This document shows positions 23,601-35,605 of a stretch of 64,000 nucleotides of DNA, one piece after another. Position numbers and translations under genes: made by a program. The notes beneath the pieces were generated by a model. It made no database searches. It was not told the DNA's origin and was given only the letters and a program-made list of their open reading frames with translations. Location: NCBI RefSeq assembly GCF_016802725.1, contig NC_052664.1, positions 12,426,016-12,490,015 of the forward strand, read 5' to 3'. Position 1 is the stretch's first letter. Every line of letters begins with the position of its first letter. The DNA comes from Solenopsis invicta (taxonomy: Eukaryota > Arthropoda > Insecta > Hymenoptera > Formicidae).

Positions 23601-23995
23601 CTGAAAAAAAAAAAAAAAAATGTATAGCCACCTGCTCAGTTGTTAGTATTAACAGGCAGGCTTTCAAATTTGCTCATTAATCAATTGAATAGTCCATTTA
23701 TTGTCCTGTTTTTGTTCAGTAAATGAATTCATTTTGCGCATCCTTTGTGCGCAGTAATTGCAGGCAAAGCATTACATCTTGATTGGGACTCAAGTAGTTT
23801 TACTTCTCAATTATTAAACAGAGAAGTATTATAACTGTTCAGTAATTGCTCAAAAAATGCAAGAAATGCATGAAATTTTTACATGGAAAAGATGATTTCT
23901 GATAAAGAGAGTTACATTTGACTGCCAATTACAACGGCAGCCATTCTTCTATAGAACTGCTTGAAATTCGTTAACGCGGCAAGATAATGATCTTA
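20641..23995. other. long AT-rich desert
   Basis: No gene. Small details: two aacatttattt copies at 20698-20720, a repeated tagattaatattaa at 23353-23381, a run of 17 A at 23604-23620, and a string (tgattttgatgaaacttt) near 22265 of a kind often seen in insect repeats but without a second copy here. A mild GC patch near 22100. Confidence 0.5.
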
Positions 23996-24380
23996 TGACA
24001 TTAACGAGCGATTCGCCGTACCTCGTCTCGTCATCGGTAGTGTCGCATTGGAAAAGTCTACCCTCTGGTAGACGTGTCTGACGAACAGGGGTTGACAGTT
24101 TTGTAACGTCAGGAGGGATTTAATAGTCCAGTCAAGAGGCGCTAACCCCTCTTTCAACCAACGTGTCGAGAATGCAAGATGGAAAAGTGGACGGGGACGT
24201 GCAGGCGAGAAGTAAAGTAAAACTTTCATGTTACGTTTTCCCATCCGCGACAGTTCGCGCGTTGTTTTATACCTGTGAAGTGCGCTCTGGTATCGACGTT
24301 TTATGATCGGCAATAATACAATCGTAGCGACGGCCTGTGGCGATGACGATGCCTCGTTCTCTAAAGCAACGCCATAAAAG
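23996..24380. other. small CpG-containing island
   Basis: A 106-codon minus frame (23993-24313) covers it. The peptide has no known domain. Flanked by AT-rich DNA on both sides. Regulatory block or a relic. Confidence 0.35.
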
Positions 24381-25489
24381 GGAATTACTTTGTAACTGCA
24401 ATATTACTTTACAATAGCGCTTGAAAGTATAAACGCGAATTCAAAACCTTTTGTATTTAAAGCAAAAACTATCGCCTAAATTTTGCATTGCAAAACATTA
24501 CAATGTTAAAATGTTTTCTTTATTTAATGAAAAAGCTGAATATATATTTTCCTTAGAGCACGCGTTGTCGTTATAAAATAATGAAGAATATATATAAAGC
24601 TATAAATTTATTTTAGATTATTATCAACTCTTACGTTTTAATATCATAATACTACAATACTTCAATATTTTTCTTAAACGACATGCAATTGGAAAGCCTT
24701 CTATGTTAATAAACTTCTCGACTACGCTATTTTCATACGTAAAAAAGTAATGATTAAAGTAGTTTATTTAAATTCGCAACATACATATCTACTTGAATTC
24801 ACAAGAGCGTTAGCGCATAGTGAACAGACGAGGCTATTTTTTTATTTTGATCGGCGATCTGTCGATTGATCGGTTATTTTGCACAAAAACTGTCTTAGTC
24901 TTGAAATAATTTTAAATAACCAATGATCATAAGCTGTCGGCGAAATCCGCTTCATTAAAATGCATTCTACCAATCAACTGGAAAATATGTGACGCGTATA
25001 AACTCAGTAAATAGACAGTCGTTTAATAATGCGGGAAAAAAAATAGAATTATGCAAGATTCACTGAATGAATGAATAGTATGATATACGCGCTATAGGAC
25101 GTCATATAATTCATACGGCGACGTTGATATTGCATTGCACATTTTTATCGCTCTCTGTGTTTTTTTATTCCTCTACCATATATCATTCCGCAATCGTAGT
25201 ATCCGATGGCTCGAATAACGACTGCAACAAAAATATAATAAATATTGAATTTGATATTTCCGCAGGTGATGGTGGAGAGTTTGTTAGTTAATTTCTGTGC
25301 ATGGAACGTTTTGAAAGTAACATATTTTCTGGTAATTAAACAAAGACGATATTTCAAGTTTGTGTAATATTTCAAATTTTAGTAAAACACATTAATGTAT
25401 TAATATTTTATTGTGAAAAATATTCTATACGCAGTTGAAAAAATTGTATTAAATTTCACATAAATCACATCTCCCAAACGGTTCACTCA
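24381..25489. other. AT-rich non-coding stretch
   Basis: Nothing recognised. A 76-codon minus frame at 25145-25375 is compositionally ordinary for AT-rich DNA. Confidence 0.45.
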
Positions 25490-26060
25490 AAATTTTGTGT
25501 TAATTTAACATAATCTGAATTTATTAAATAATAATAAATGTTAATACTGCATTAATATTTTAACGAAAAAGAAATATAATTTTGATCGTAATATGAAGTT
25601 ACTTGTGTGTACAATTAACATAATTCTTATGATAAAATTAACAGAAGAATAGTAAAAAAGATGACATAATTTTCTCCATTTCTGTTACAGTGTAACATTA
25701 ACACTCTGTTTCTGTAAATTTTAACAGATACAAAATGTAAACTTATAATAATAATTTAAAAAACATGTTAAAATAACACAATTTACGTATTTAACAAATA
25801 CGTGCAAATTGTTTTATTTTAATTTTTTTTTTTACATTCTTTTTACAACTCTACCTTTTATATCTGTTAAGTTCAATTAACATACATGTGTTAAATTTAC
25901 ACATAAATATGTTCCTTACTCAACACACAAACTTTTTTTTTAACCAACTTTTTTTTTTACAAAAGTACACAAATTTTCTAAAAGTGTATCTATTGTGTTA
26001 AACAAATTAGATACTAAAAATATTATTACTAAAAATTACAGAGAATTAAGTTTTTAACAA
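25490..26060. repeat. region of iterated GTTAA/TTAAC motifs
   Basis: More than ten GTTAA or TTAAC strings in both orientations within 570 bp (for example gtgttaatttaacata near 25497, gtaacattaacac near 25692, gtgttaaattt near 25889, tgtgttaaac near 25994). Subterminal motif arrays of this kind are typical of non-autonomous DNA transposons. I could not find convincing long terminal inverted repeats. Confidence 0.4.
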
Positions 26061-26750
26061 TTAAATTGGCTTTTGATAAAGTTTTTATTATACAAGAATC
26101 TCCTGAAAATTGCGTTCATTAAGCAGTAGCGAGTATTTAGTATTTGACACGGTAAAAGAATAAGTAGTAATAAAATATGCATGCAGAAGCGAATATATAA
26201 ACTTACTCAGGATCTCATAACAATTTAAAACATTTCCGATATCTGTAACTTTGGAAATTGGTATTTTGAAGATACGGCCAAGTCCAGTGCTTCGGTTGGA
26301 CAAGCTCGCGCGACCGCTTCCTTCGTATTTGCATTCATTTGCACACGGAATAGAGAATAGAAGCAGCTTAATGTCACGGTCCGACCGGATCGACGTCGTT
26401 TACTGTTGTATTTCCGACCGGAATAAAATCCCAATAAAATGCCAATGAAGAGAAATGGTGTGTGCGTAAATTTTTACGGTTACTTTAACATGGTGAAGTT
26501 ACATGCCGAGGCTATCGATAAATTGAAACACAAATGCAAATTTTTTTCTAATATATTCGTTATTGTGTCATTTTTGTATATCTTTTTTAGGTAGGATTGT
26601 TGTTACCAATGTTGTCTTATTATTATACTGTATTTTATATGCGATCTGTAATTTTCTTCACTCCAACTATTTCTACCTCCCTTAGTTCTCGTTTACTTCT
26701 CACGGCACAGTGAGCATCATTTATTCGTTCAGATATAATGTTAAAGTATT
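26061..26750. other. AT-rich stretch with a short CpG block at 26270-26430
   Basis: The block carries overlapping frames of 65-71 codons on both strands, none recognisable. Nothing else seen. Confidence 0.4.
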
Positions 26751-26752
26751 TT

Positions 26753-26780
26753 GCACGCAGACATTGGCACGCAGACATTG
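26753..26780. repeat. perfect 14-bp tandem duplication
   Basis: gcacgcagacattg occurs twice, end to end. A small recent slippage or duplication event. Confidence 0.9.
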
Positions 26781-27570
26781 CCTGATATTCTTCAAATTTT
26801 TATCATATTGTTTTGAGCCATTTGGCACTCTTTCCCTTTGAGACATACGTATACAATGTAAATATATTTTATATATATTTTTAAATTATTTATCGTTTGA
26901 TCATTATATTCACTTGACTAGAGTATTTTTTTATGCTTTGTTTGCAAACAAAATAAATGAATAAATAAATAATAAGATAGGTATTTGTGTGTGTGTATGT
27001 GTGACCAATGTGTGAATGACTCAAGAAATAAGAAGAAATACCATTTCTTCGTCAAAAGCAAATCTTGCACTAAGAAAAATTATTTTATTATTATCAATAA
27101 GACACATATGAATGCATTTTGAAGAAACTAAACAGAATATCTGGTCATTATATTAGAAAATTTTGTAATCAAATCATTTGTTAAACTTTACTATAATCTG
27201 GTAATTCCTACAAGATTTCTAATTCGTCTGTTTGTAATAAATAAACATACTGGTTAAATCTACCAGATTTTAAACAATGTAACAAAACTCTTTTTTCAAT
27301 GTGATATTTAATAACATTTCCATATCAGTTATTAAATATATTTACCAATTCTATAAATTGATTAATTTGAGATATTATTTTTAGCTTCAGTTTATGACTA
27401 TGTTTCAAGTTCAACAACCCGCATTGCACGCAGTTTATAAAACTGAAAAATATATTTAATAATCGATATGGAAATATTATTAAACTAAGAGATATCCGTT
27501 TTTTGACCGAGAAATCATCAAAGTTTAGTCAGATTGTTTAGAATTATGACAAGACGAGAGACAGACAGAC
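26781..27570. other. AT-rich non-coding stretch
   Basis: Short gtgtgtgtgt run near 26985 and several AAT-rich strings. No gene. Confidence 0.45.
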
Positions 27571-27595
27571 AAAGAGAGAGAGAGAAAGAGAGAGA
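27571..27595. repeat. short (GA)n tract
   Basis: Imperfect GA repeat preceded by two ACAG units. Confidence 0.85.
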
Positions 27596-27639
27596 ACGCA
27601 CTATTATATTTATTATGCAGTTAGCCTTACTATTTTAGT

Positions 27640-29280
27640 CGAGAGGCACCGCAGGTGAGTCACTCGAAATGCGAGAAACGCATAACTCGGCCACGTCGAG
27701 GAGTCTTCATTTTGTTCTCGTCAACTCCCTTCCGCTCTTTCACGATGAATATGTTTAGACTTTAGAATCTGCAAGATATATGTTCCTCCTTACCTTCAAA
27801 CAGCGCGGCACTGAGTGTCAAATTACTACTTTAGCGTAAACATGAAATACATCCAAATCTTTTAAGCTACCTATAATATCTATTCTTTAAGTATTTTTGC
27901 TGAAGCTGCATCTACATACTATATATGCTTCAAAGTTTATCTTACAAAATCTTAAGAGTACCTAATCTTTTTTAAATACGTAGAAAGGTATATTTTAAAA
28001 TGTACGACACAGTTTACTAATTTATCTTGTCATTTTACTTGAAAAAGTTATTAGAAGAAGACAGCTGATTCAATTTTTGATAAAATAAAACACGAGTTCC
28101 GTTCAGACGGGAAACGTACAAATGTATAAAGTGAACGACAATGGCACGAGACATACCGTGTTTTACAAAATTTATTTCTTTATGATAAAACGATAGGAGA
28201 CAGATAGTATTTTCCGATTTGTCGCTTGCAAACGAAATTATATTTTTGGTAGAATCGCATCGGCGTTGAATGCACGGTGCATTTCGTATTAAAATCATGC
28301 TATATAAAACTGGCGTCCTTTTGCCATCGCATTTCTGTGAGAGCCGGCAGCACTTTATTCTGCCGACCGCTTCCTTTTTCCATCGACAGATCTCGTAAAC
28401 ACGGTGCAACCGTCACCGGAACTAAGGAAAATAGAAATTCCCCCGATTTCAACGTTTCAGTATCATTCGACAGAAAGGCATTTACCTCGTGTGGCCATCT
28501 CGAGTAGAACTTCGTGCAAGTGTACAAGCGTGAATGGCGTTTGCGATTCATGTGTAATGCATGCCGACAAAAGTGAACTGCAGTCTGCATGGCTGTATTT
28601 AAATACAACTGATATCAATGTGATGATACCGATTGTAAGATTTAAATCGGCTAAGTGAAAATCGGCTTTTAAATATGAAAGATATATTGAAATGCTTAAG
28701 ACGCAAATAACTCTTCATGAATTGTTATAAGAGCGCATGTTTCTGCGGTAGCAACATTTTTTTTTACATTTTAATAGATTCGTACATTTTTATTATTGGA
28801 ATTTGTAAAAGTCCACCTTTATTAAAATATAACAAAAATATAATAGAACAGCTACTATTCTGAGAAAAAAATTTTCTTTTACATGTTATGTAGTAGTAAA
28901 AGACATTAAAAATAATTTATTTAGAAGAATGTTATTTTGGATATGTAAATGTATATATAATCTTCTTGTTAAATGAATTGCACTCTTGTGATGAAGACAA
29001 TGAAATCTGAGTAAATCATTTATCAAAAATGAAACATGTACGCATGAGCTATCAATAATTTCAAAAAAATTTTTTTTTACATAAATATATATAATACCTA
29101 AATTTGTATTAATTGAAAAGTGACTCTCGATGTATTTAGTACGCGCTAATTTTATGCGCGATATTTCGGGCAGCTGCAAATGTACAAAACATATATATTT
29201 CTTTTTATACTCGAATACAAAGTGTGGGGAGTAGATGTTTACGCGACGTTATTATTTTTCTATGGATTTACATTTAGTGA
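27640..29280. other. mixed stretch, GC-richer at 28300-28600
   Basis: The 28.3-28.6 kb block holds overlapping frames on both strands (76, 84, 102 and 124 codons). None has a recognisable motif. The remainder is AT-rich. Confidence 0.4.
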
Positions 29281-29850
29281 GTGCGCGCGAGATTTTCAGC
29301 GGAGAGAGAAACCCTGCGTGGCGACCCAGCGAGAGGCCGAAATTTGTATTTTCGAAACGTCATGCGATGCTGCTGTAAAATTTGAAATATAAACGCTTCA
29401 CGGCATTCGCACAATCGCCCTCGAACGAACCAGACAGTTTGCTCTGTCCTTTTTTTATTTCAATGCGTTTTTATCGTTCGTGGAATGGTACCTGCGTCGT
29501 TTCCATCAAAATTCTCTCTCTCTCTCTCTCTCTCTTTCTCTACTTTTCCTATCTCTTTCGCGCTTATTTGCACACCGATCCAAAATGGGTCGAGAGGACG
29601 CAACCGTTGCTATTATAACGCTGCTACCTCGTCCCAATCACTCGTAGTTGAAGTCCGGCCAAGTTTCAATATATTACGCAGTGTCTCAATGAGCTGAAGC
29701 CAGTTGGTATGAACTGCCAAGAGGGCGGCAATTGCGTATCAACTTAATTAAGAATTAATAGCACTTGTTTTCTTTTCGGAACAAATTAGTTGTTTTCAGT
29801 CGCGGCTTACTCGAACACGCTATTTTTGCGTGCCGTATATCCGTAATCGT
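29281..29850. other. small CpG-containing island with (TC)n
   Basis: GC-richer DNA flanking a (TC)n tract at 29513-29541. Plus frames of 70 and 78 codons run through the tract as Ser-Leu repeats and are not genes. Confidence 0.45.
29513..29541. repeat. (TC)n microsatellite
   Basis: About thirteen TC units with one TTTC step at the right end. Confidence 0.92.
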
Positions 29851-30919
29851 TTCGAGTCGACAGCAAATTTGTATTCTTACATAAAAAGATGATTTTATGT
29901 CATAGCGAATTGTATGCAAAATTTACTCTTGCGCCGCGTTATTGTCGGCAATTTATTACAAAAATATTTTTTACTCTAAAGCGACTTATTTCTCTCAATA
30001 TACTACGTATAAAATACAGAAAATGTAGAAACAAATATGCGTTATTAACGTTTGATAAATTTGACAAATCAAATTTTAATTGCTTACAAATTAATCGGGG
30101 AAGACTTTGATACGTAATTTAATCTAAAGTTCGTACAAAAAATTCAAATGCACGCGAAACATTCAAACTTTATGGCAACGATAATCTCCAAACAAGTTTC
30201 AGAAAAGTAATCCATTTTTATAACATTTTTATTATATATAACATAGTTGTTAATTAAGTGACTTTGATCGATAATATCGCAAAATGGATCCTTCGTTGCT
30301 TAACTTCGTAATAGCAAAGTAAGTAAAAGTTGTCACGCGATATAACTGAGAGTTTCTAAGGTTTGATAATGTTTGCGCAGCTACGGATAATGTTTGCGAA
30401 GGAAAATATTATATTTTCTCTCAATTCACAACATCAGAGTGCAGTAACGTTAGACGACATAATGAGAGGTAGCTGTATATATTTTATAAATTAATTTTCT
30501 GTGTACTGCTTCTCTTTGTAGGAAATGAATAATTTAATGGAGCGACGGAATTATGCTTAGTCTTTGCGCTATAAACGAACGCAGAAATATAATTATTCTT
30601 CGTGATACAAAGGAACGAAGATATAAAATTATGTGCGTTCTTCGCGTTTCGAGAGATATCTCACCAGTCTAATTTTAAACCGATCATTTCAGTGCGCAGT
30701 ATTATATTTACTCGCAAAACTTTAATCTGTTATTCTGTAATGACAAGACAGAGTGCAATTTCTCATGGACATACGTGTCAGTTCGAATGGAAATAACAGA
30801 GCAGATGTGTTCGCTTTAAACATACGGGAACATTAGAATGTAACTATATATAAACAATATCTTATATTAGAAAATAATTTTGCCATCAAAGTGTTATTAG
30901 AAATAAAATATTATTAAGA
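29851..30919. other. AT-rich non-coding stretch
   Basis: Nothing recognised. Short plus frames (73 and 64 codons) without features. Confidence 0.45.
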
Positions 30920-31375
30920 ATATTGTTTAAGGATGTTTTGACTATATTATACAATACGAACTAAAAATTATCAAAATTTAAAAACTGAAAGTTTCTTTGG
31001 TTTATTCTTTTCTTTTTCCTTAACCCCCAACGACAAACAATTTTGTTCACAAATGTTTGAATTTTGGCCCTGAAACTAATTGCAAGGAAGAAAATAAAAG
31101 AAAAAGAGAGAAAAAGTTATTTATGATTTAGAATGGTTTTTGTAGCAAAAATGACCATATTTTGCAGTAGTTTTATATAAATAACTTTAAAACGAGTAAA
31201 GAGATCTAAATACATTTTTGCACAAACATTTATTAAAATTTTATTAGTATATGTAAAAATTTTGATTTAATTTATAATGCTGTTTTCCCATCAAATTTGC
31301 AAATAAGTACTGCAAAACGCAATTTTACATAAGAATCAAAAGTAAAATAACTTTTAAACCAATAAAAGAATTGTG
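30920..31375 (+). repeat. family B dispersed repeat, copy 1
   Basis: About 455 bp that align over their whole length to 43185-43640. Shared blocks in order: aaaaattatc-aaatttaaa (about 30963), aaaaactgaa-gtttct, ggtttattc, ttttgcag-agtt, aaataactttaaaacgagtaa (about 31180), ttttattagtatatgtaaaa (about 31238), tgcaaaacgcaattttac (about 31312), tttaaaccaataaa (about 31353). No open frame. Element class unknown. Copies have diverged by many substitutions and small indels. Confidence 0.8.
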
Positions 31376-32515
31376 TTTTAGAGATACTTAAAGTAATAAG
31401 TCAGCTGGTAAAAGTCAACACAGGTTTTTAATCTGTAACAATACAATTCTTTATTAATTAATAACATACAATTGAAAATTTTGAAGCTTGGCTTTTTTAT
31501 CTGACTAACTTTTATCGTTATAGCTTAATTTTTTGTTTTGTTTTAAAATAATAGTAGAACAATTTATGAAATTTTTATATTTTTAATATGTAACACATTT
31601 TTAAAATTTCTCTTTTCTTAAAAAAATTTGTAATCTGTTAGCTTCTGTTTTTATTTAGTAGTTATTATTCGCTGTTATATATTTCGATATAATTGTTTTC
31701 AATTAAACATTCATCTATTTGAAACTGATTGAAATTAAAATATAATTTTCAAGCTAATTTTAATATAAATCTCTTTTTTTGTGATATAATAAAACGTATT
31801 GAAATGAAAGAGAGCACCATAATTATCCTGATACTGCGAATATTGAGTCTCTGAATCAATATTATATATTTTAATATGCAAATAAAAATTTTTTAATTAA
31901 AAAATTTATAACTTATATATTGAAATAATTTAGCTATATATTTTCATAGATTTAAATTATTTTATTTTAATCGTATATACTTGTGCTTTTATTTTAAAAA
32001 TGTGGTAAATGACGACAGATGTGCAGTATTGTTTTTCGGCATTTGAGAAACCTAGTAATTCTCCACAGCAAAGTAGAAACTCAAATTTTTTAAAGGAAAA
32101 TATAATTAACATTAAAGGTTTGCGCACAATGGAGGAATATGAAATATTTGAAATAAGAATTAACATTTTGGAATCAATTTCTCCAATGGATATTGAGTGT
32201 AACGCATAATGGACATTAATAAGATATAAGACGTAAATGCGTTATACAAAATACAATATAATTTATTATTTATCTATAATGTTTATTGAGGAAACTGATT
32301 CTAAATTTCTAATTCCTATTCCTAATATCTTATATTCCTCTATTGTGCACAGGACCTAATTCTATGATTATAATTGTTGCAATGTATGATTTCAATCTTA
32401 CTTTCAACATAGTATTGTGTGTTTACAATCTGCATATTTATTAATCGGGAATGACGCAATAATACCAAAACCGAATGTTTCAATCTATAAAAATAAATCG
32501 TAAAAATTAGTACTT
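31376..32515. other. AT-rich non-coding stretch
   Basis: Nothing recognised. Overlapping 66-69 codon frames at 31957-32209 are accidental. Confidence 0.45.
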
Positions 32516-33205
32516 CTCTAGGGGTCGACGTTTCATTTCGTTGCACTCTGCGGTAAACAGCGTCCTTTTTCATTATCGTCGGAACAGCGAGGGGCGTTGA
32601 ATTCGGCACAGTCGGCATTTAAGTCCTTGTCCTATAAAAACCCGGAGCAACCTGAAGCTCTCGTGGTTTCCTTATTGCTTTCCTCAAAATAAAGGAAGCG
32701 TTTTCCTAGAGAGGGCGCCGAAAACATCGGCAAGAGGTGGAAGATGAGAAGGAGGACGCGGCGCGGCGTAATGTTACTTTACGAGATGTAATTCGTCGAG
32801 GGTGTGACATGTGACACGTAAGAGCTCAATCTTTTCGCTCTGTCCCCCACAAAAATAAAAGGAAACTCATCCGCCTGTTTCTCCTTCGCTGCGCCTTTTT
32901 CTTCGGCTGACGTTTGACGTCTCTTCCAGAGAAGCCGAAACTCCCCGTTGGCGGCACTTTTCAAAACTGAGGGAAGAAACGCGACGATTTGTTATTTGCG
33001 CAAGGAATCCCTCCGTTCCCCGAGGAGAGACGACTAGCCACTAGAGGAACAGAAACTAAAGAGTTGCTTTATGAGAAGTAATTCATTGCAGGCTCGACAC
33101 AACGAGGGCTTGATCTCTCCGCGCCCGTCTTCCGAAAGTCAGAAAGTGAGGGCGCGATTTTTCTTTTTCCTTTTTCGGCCCTCTCCCCTTTCTTCTTCCG
33201 TCTCG
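32516..33205. other. CpG-rich island with a TATA-like string
   Basis: GC-richer block with TATAAAAA at 32633-32640 in an otherwise GC-rich context (cctataaaaacccgg), followed by CpG-rich DNA to about 33200. That is what an insect TATA promoter directing rightward transcription could look like, but no start-site motif or downstream open frame supports it. Confidence 0.3.
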
Positions 33206-34722
33206 TTTAATAGTCGAGCTTGCGCTTCGCTCGTTTCATTTTGAGCCGTCTATTGACACAAGTTTCCTGAACTAAAGGCAGGTTTCTCGAACTATAACAC
33301 TTAGAGGGATTGAATGCATTTGCTAAGAAGAAAAACACAGAGAGAACATTTCTTGTGTAGATAATTCCTTAAGAGAAATTATCTGCGTAAGCGCAAACTT
33401 TATTTTAGATTTAAAATGTTAGGTAATTAGTAGTACGACTAACAAGAATGCCAATTTCTTATTGCAAATTAAGTAATTAATTGTTAAAAAACTAAGTTTT
33501 CTTCTGAACATATATTTTTTATTTTGATTGCAATTTTCTAAAGTATAGAATTTTTAATATGTGTAATGTGAACTTCAAATTCTGCCTCCATCAACAAATA
33601 ATACGGTAGCGATTGCATATTTATTTTTAGTTTTTTTATTTATTGATTAAAGTATTGTTATTATGATTCATATCACAAAAGTTAATAATATACTTTTTGC
33701 TTGTTAATTTACATTTTAACTATTATTCGATTTCTTCGCAAAAGTTAACGAAGTTATTTCCATCCAAAAATGTTGTTGTATACATTGATGTATATAATAT
33801 TGTATATATATGCAATAATACTTTGAAATGTGTCTAAATATATTTTTTTATATATTCTTGATTCAAGTAGATATGTTAAACTAGACTAGTAGATATATTA
33901 AATAAGAATAGGTTATTTTGAAATTCAGTATCGACCAATTTTACGAGACTTAATTGTATTAGATCGAAAATCAACACAATGCTTATTTTGTTTATTTATT
34001 ATATATGGATATATAATTTATTATATTATTATATATGGATATATTTATTATATATGGATATATAATTGTGTCTCGCATCGTAAAAGAGACTGGAACTAGG
34101 AACTTGACCAACTTTTTTGTTCTGAAGTTCTAACAGACTAAACTGAGAGACTTATAAAAAGAGATCCTACATCTATTATTAGATATTATTAGATACATTA
34201 AGTTATCTAATTATATTTTAATATTAAGTGACAATATTAATAACTACTGTAATAAATTAATATCTTTTGGACACGTTCCGTATGTATCAAATAGCCTCGA
34301 GGATAGGATAAGTTGACTATAGCATTGTTAACTTAAAAAATAACGTATTAAGATGTATTACTAATATATTTTAATGTATTTTTATTTAGTTTAAAATAAT
34401 TTACTGAAATTGAAATAAAACTCATTTGTATTTAACTAATTTTTAATTACAACATAAATTTTTTTTTAATTGCTCAATTTTGTGATTATTTCTTTCTCGA
34501 CAACCGCTAAACTTATACATTATGTGTATCTAGACAAAAAAAAAAAAATATAAAATTTATCACTAACAGAATTATTTAGCATATGTGTATTTGTAACCTC
34601 ACGATAAGATTGACTTATTTGTTCTGCTGATCTATTTTTCAAAAATAGACTAGTCGAGCTACATATTGACTTGTGTCAATAGACAGTTCAAAATGAAACG
34701 AGCAAAGCGTTTGACTATTAAA
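33206..34722. mobile_element. candidate 1.5-kb element with about 54-58-bp terminal inverted repeats
   Basis: Left arm 33206-33263 (tttaatagtcgagc...cttcgctcgtttcatttt...gtctattgacacaagt) is closely matched by the complement of the right arm 34669-34722 (tttaatagtcaaac...). The arms differ by a 3-nt gap and a few substitutions. The interior is AT-rich and has no transposase frame, so it would be non-autonomous. No target-site duplication was found at the arm ends. Two inverted copies of a short dispersed repeat would give the same picture. Confidence 0.55.
33996..34063. repeat. three copies of a 19-bp unit
   Basis: ttattatatatggatatat occurs at 33996-34014, 34026-34044 and 34045-34063; the last two are directly adjacent. 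Local tandem amplification inside the candidate 33.2-34.7 kb element. Confidence 0.85.
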
Positions 34723-35340
34723 AAAAATTCGAAGTATGCAAATTGTGAAACAGATAAAAATGAAATGTGGGAACATATTCAGTGAGATCTACATTTACTA
34801 CCTACACAGACATCAAATACTCAGGCAGCTGCATAGTATTTTAAGAACACTAAATGAAAGACTAAAAATATTTACTTGCTTGTAAGATTTTTCGATAATT
34901 GTTAATTCTTAAATAATATGCTTCTGTATGAAATGCTTTGAGAAATTTTATTTTAGGAGCAGCAGTATCTGTTGCATGTAAAAGCACAGTTACACTTATT
35001 TCCCGTGTTTTGTTTTGAATGTAGATTCAATTAATCAACTTACCCCTGTAGTCAAGTAGCTCCCAATCTCCCCTACGTTACAAATTGAGAACAACGCATT
35101 TTTCGCAACAAATTAGTTAAGAAATTTCACTTTCAAAGTCGCGTGCATCAGCTCGCGTGTCTCTTATAATTATTCAGGCGCCACGCTATTGCCATATAAA
35201 TTATTTCAACCGTTTTCTCACATCAGTTGTCACATTTATAAGTTATTACCATTGGAAATTAATGAGCAGTTCTAATATTGTGCACATTTAGAATATATTT
35301 TAAGTCGCTGCTGATATATTTTTCGAATTATTTTATTCTC
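34723..35340. other. AT-rich non-coding stretch
   Basis: Nothing recognised. Confidence 0.45.
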
Positions 35341-35469
35341 ATGAGGATCGCGGAATGTAAGGGGGAGAAGATTAATTCTAGGGACACGTAGGAATGAGAA
35401 AGCGTGAATTTTCACCATATGAATGCACGTGCGAGGCGAACGATTCTGATTGACGCCAGCGCAGGGGAA

Positions 35470-35605
35470 AAAGAAGAAAAATTATTTGCACAGCTAGTTT
35501 ATTGGCAGATCCAATTTCCGGATCAACGATGAACCGTGACCGGCGGTCGAAGTATGCTTTCTATCCTACAGGTACACGCGATCCGTTTTATGGCGGATAT
35601 GAGAG
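35470..35605 (+). repeat. diverged segmental duplicate, copy 1
   Basis: Pairs with 37360-37497. The core gcaca-g-agt-tattg-cagat-caatttccggatc is nearly shared, and from ggatc on the next 84 bases align with no gap, ending in a strong match (ga-tcgttttatggcggatatg versus ga-tcgttttacgagagatatg). In one frame the two copies read EKLFAQLVYWQIQFPDQR and EKLLAQAVYCQIQFPDRR. Here a TGA stop follows directly, so if it ever coded it is now broken. Family unknown. Confidence 0.65.

Noticed and set aside
33996..34063. CRISPR-like array
   Set aside because: Units are 19 bp, two are directly adjacent, there is no regular spacer and the DNA is eukaryotic in character.
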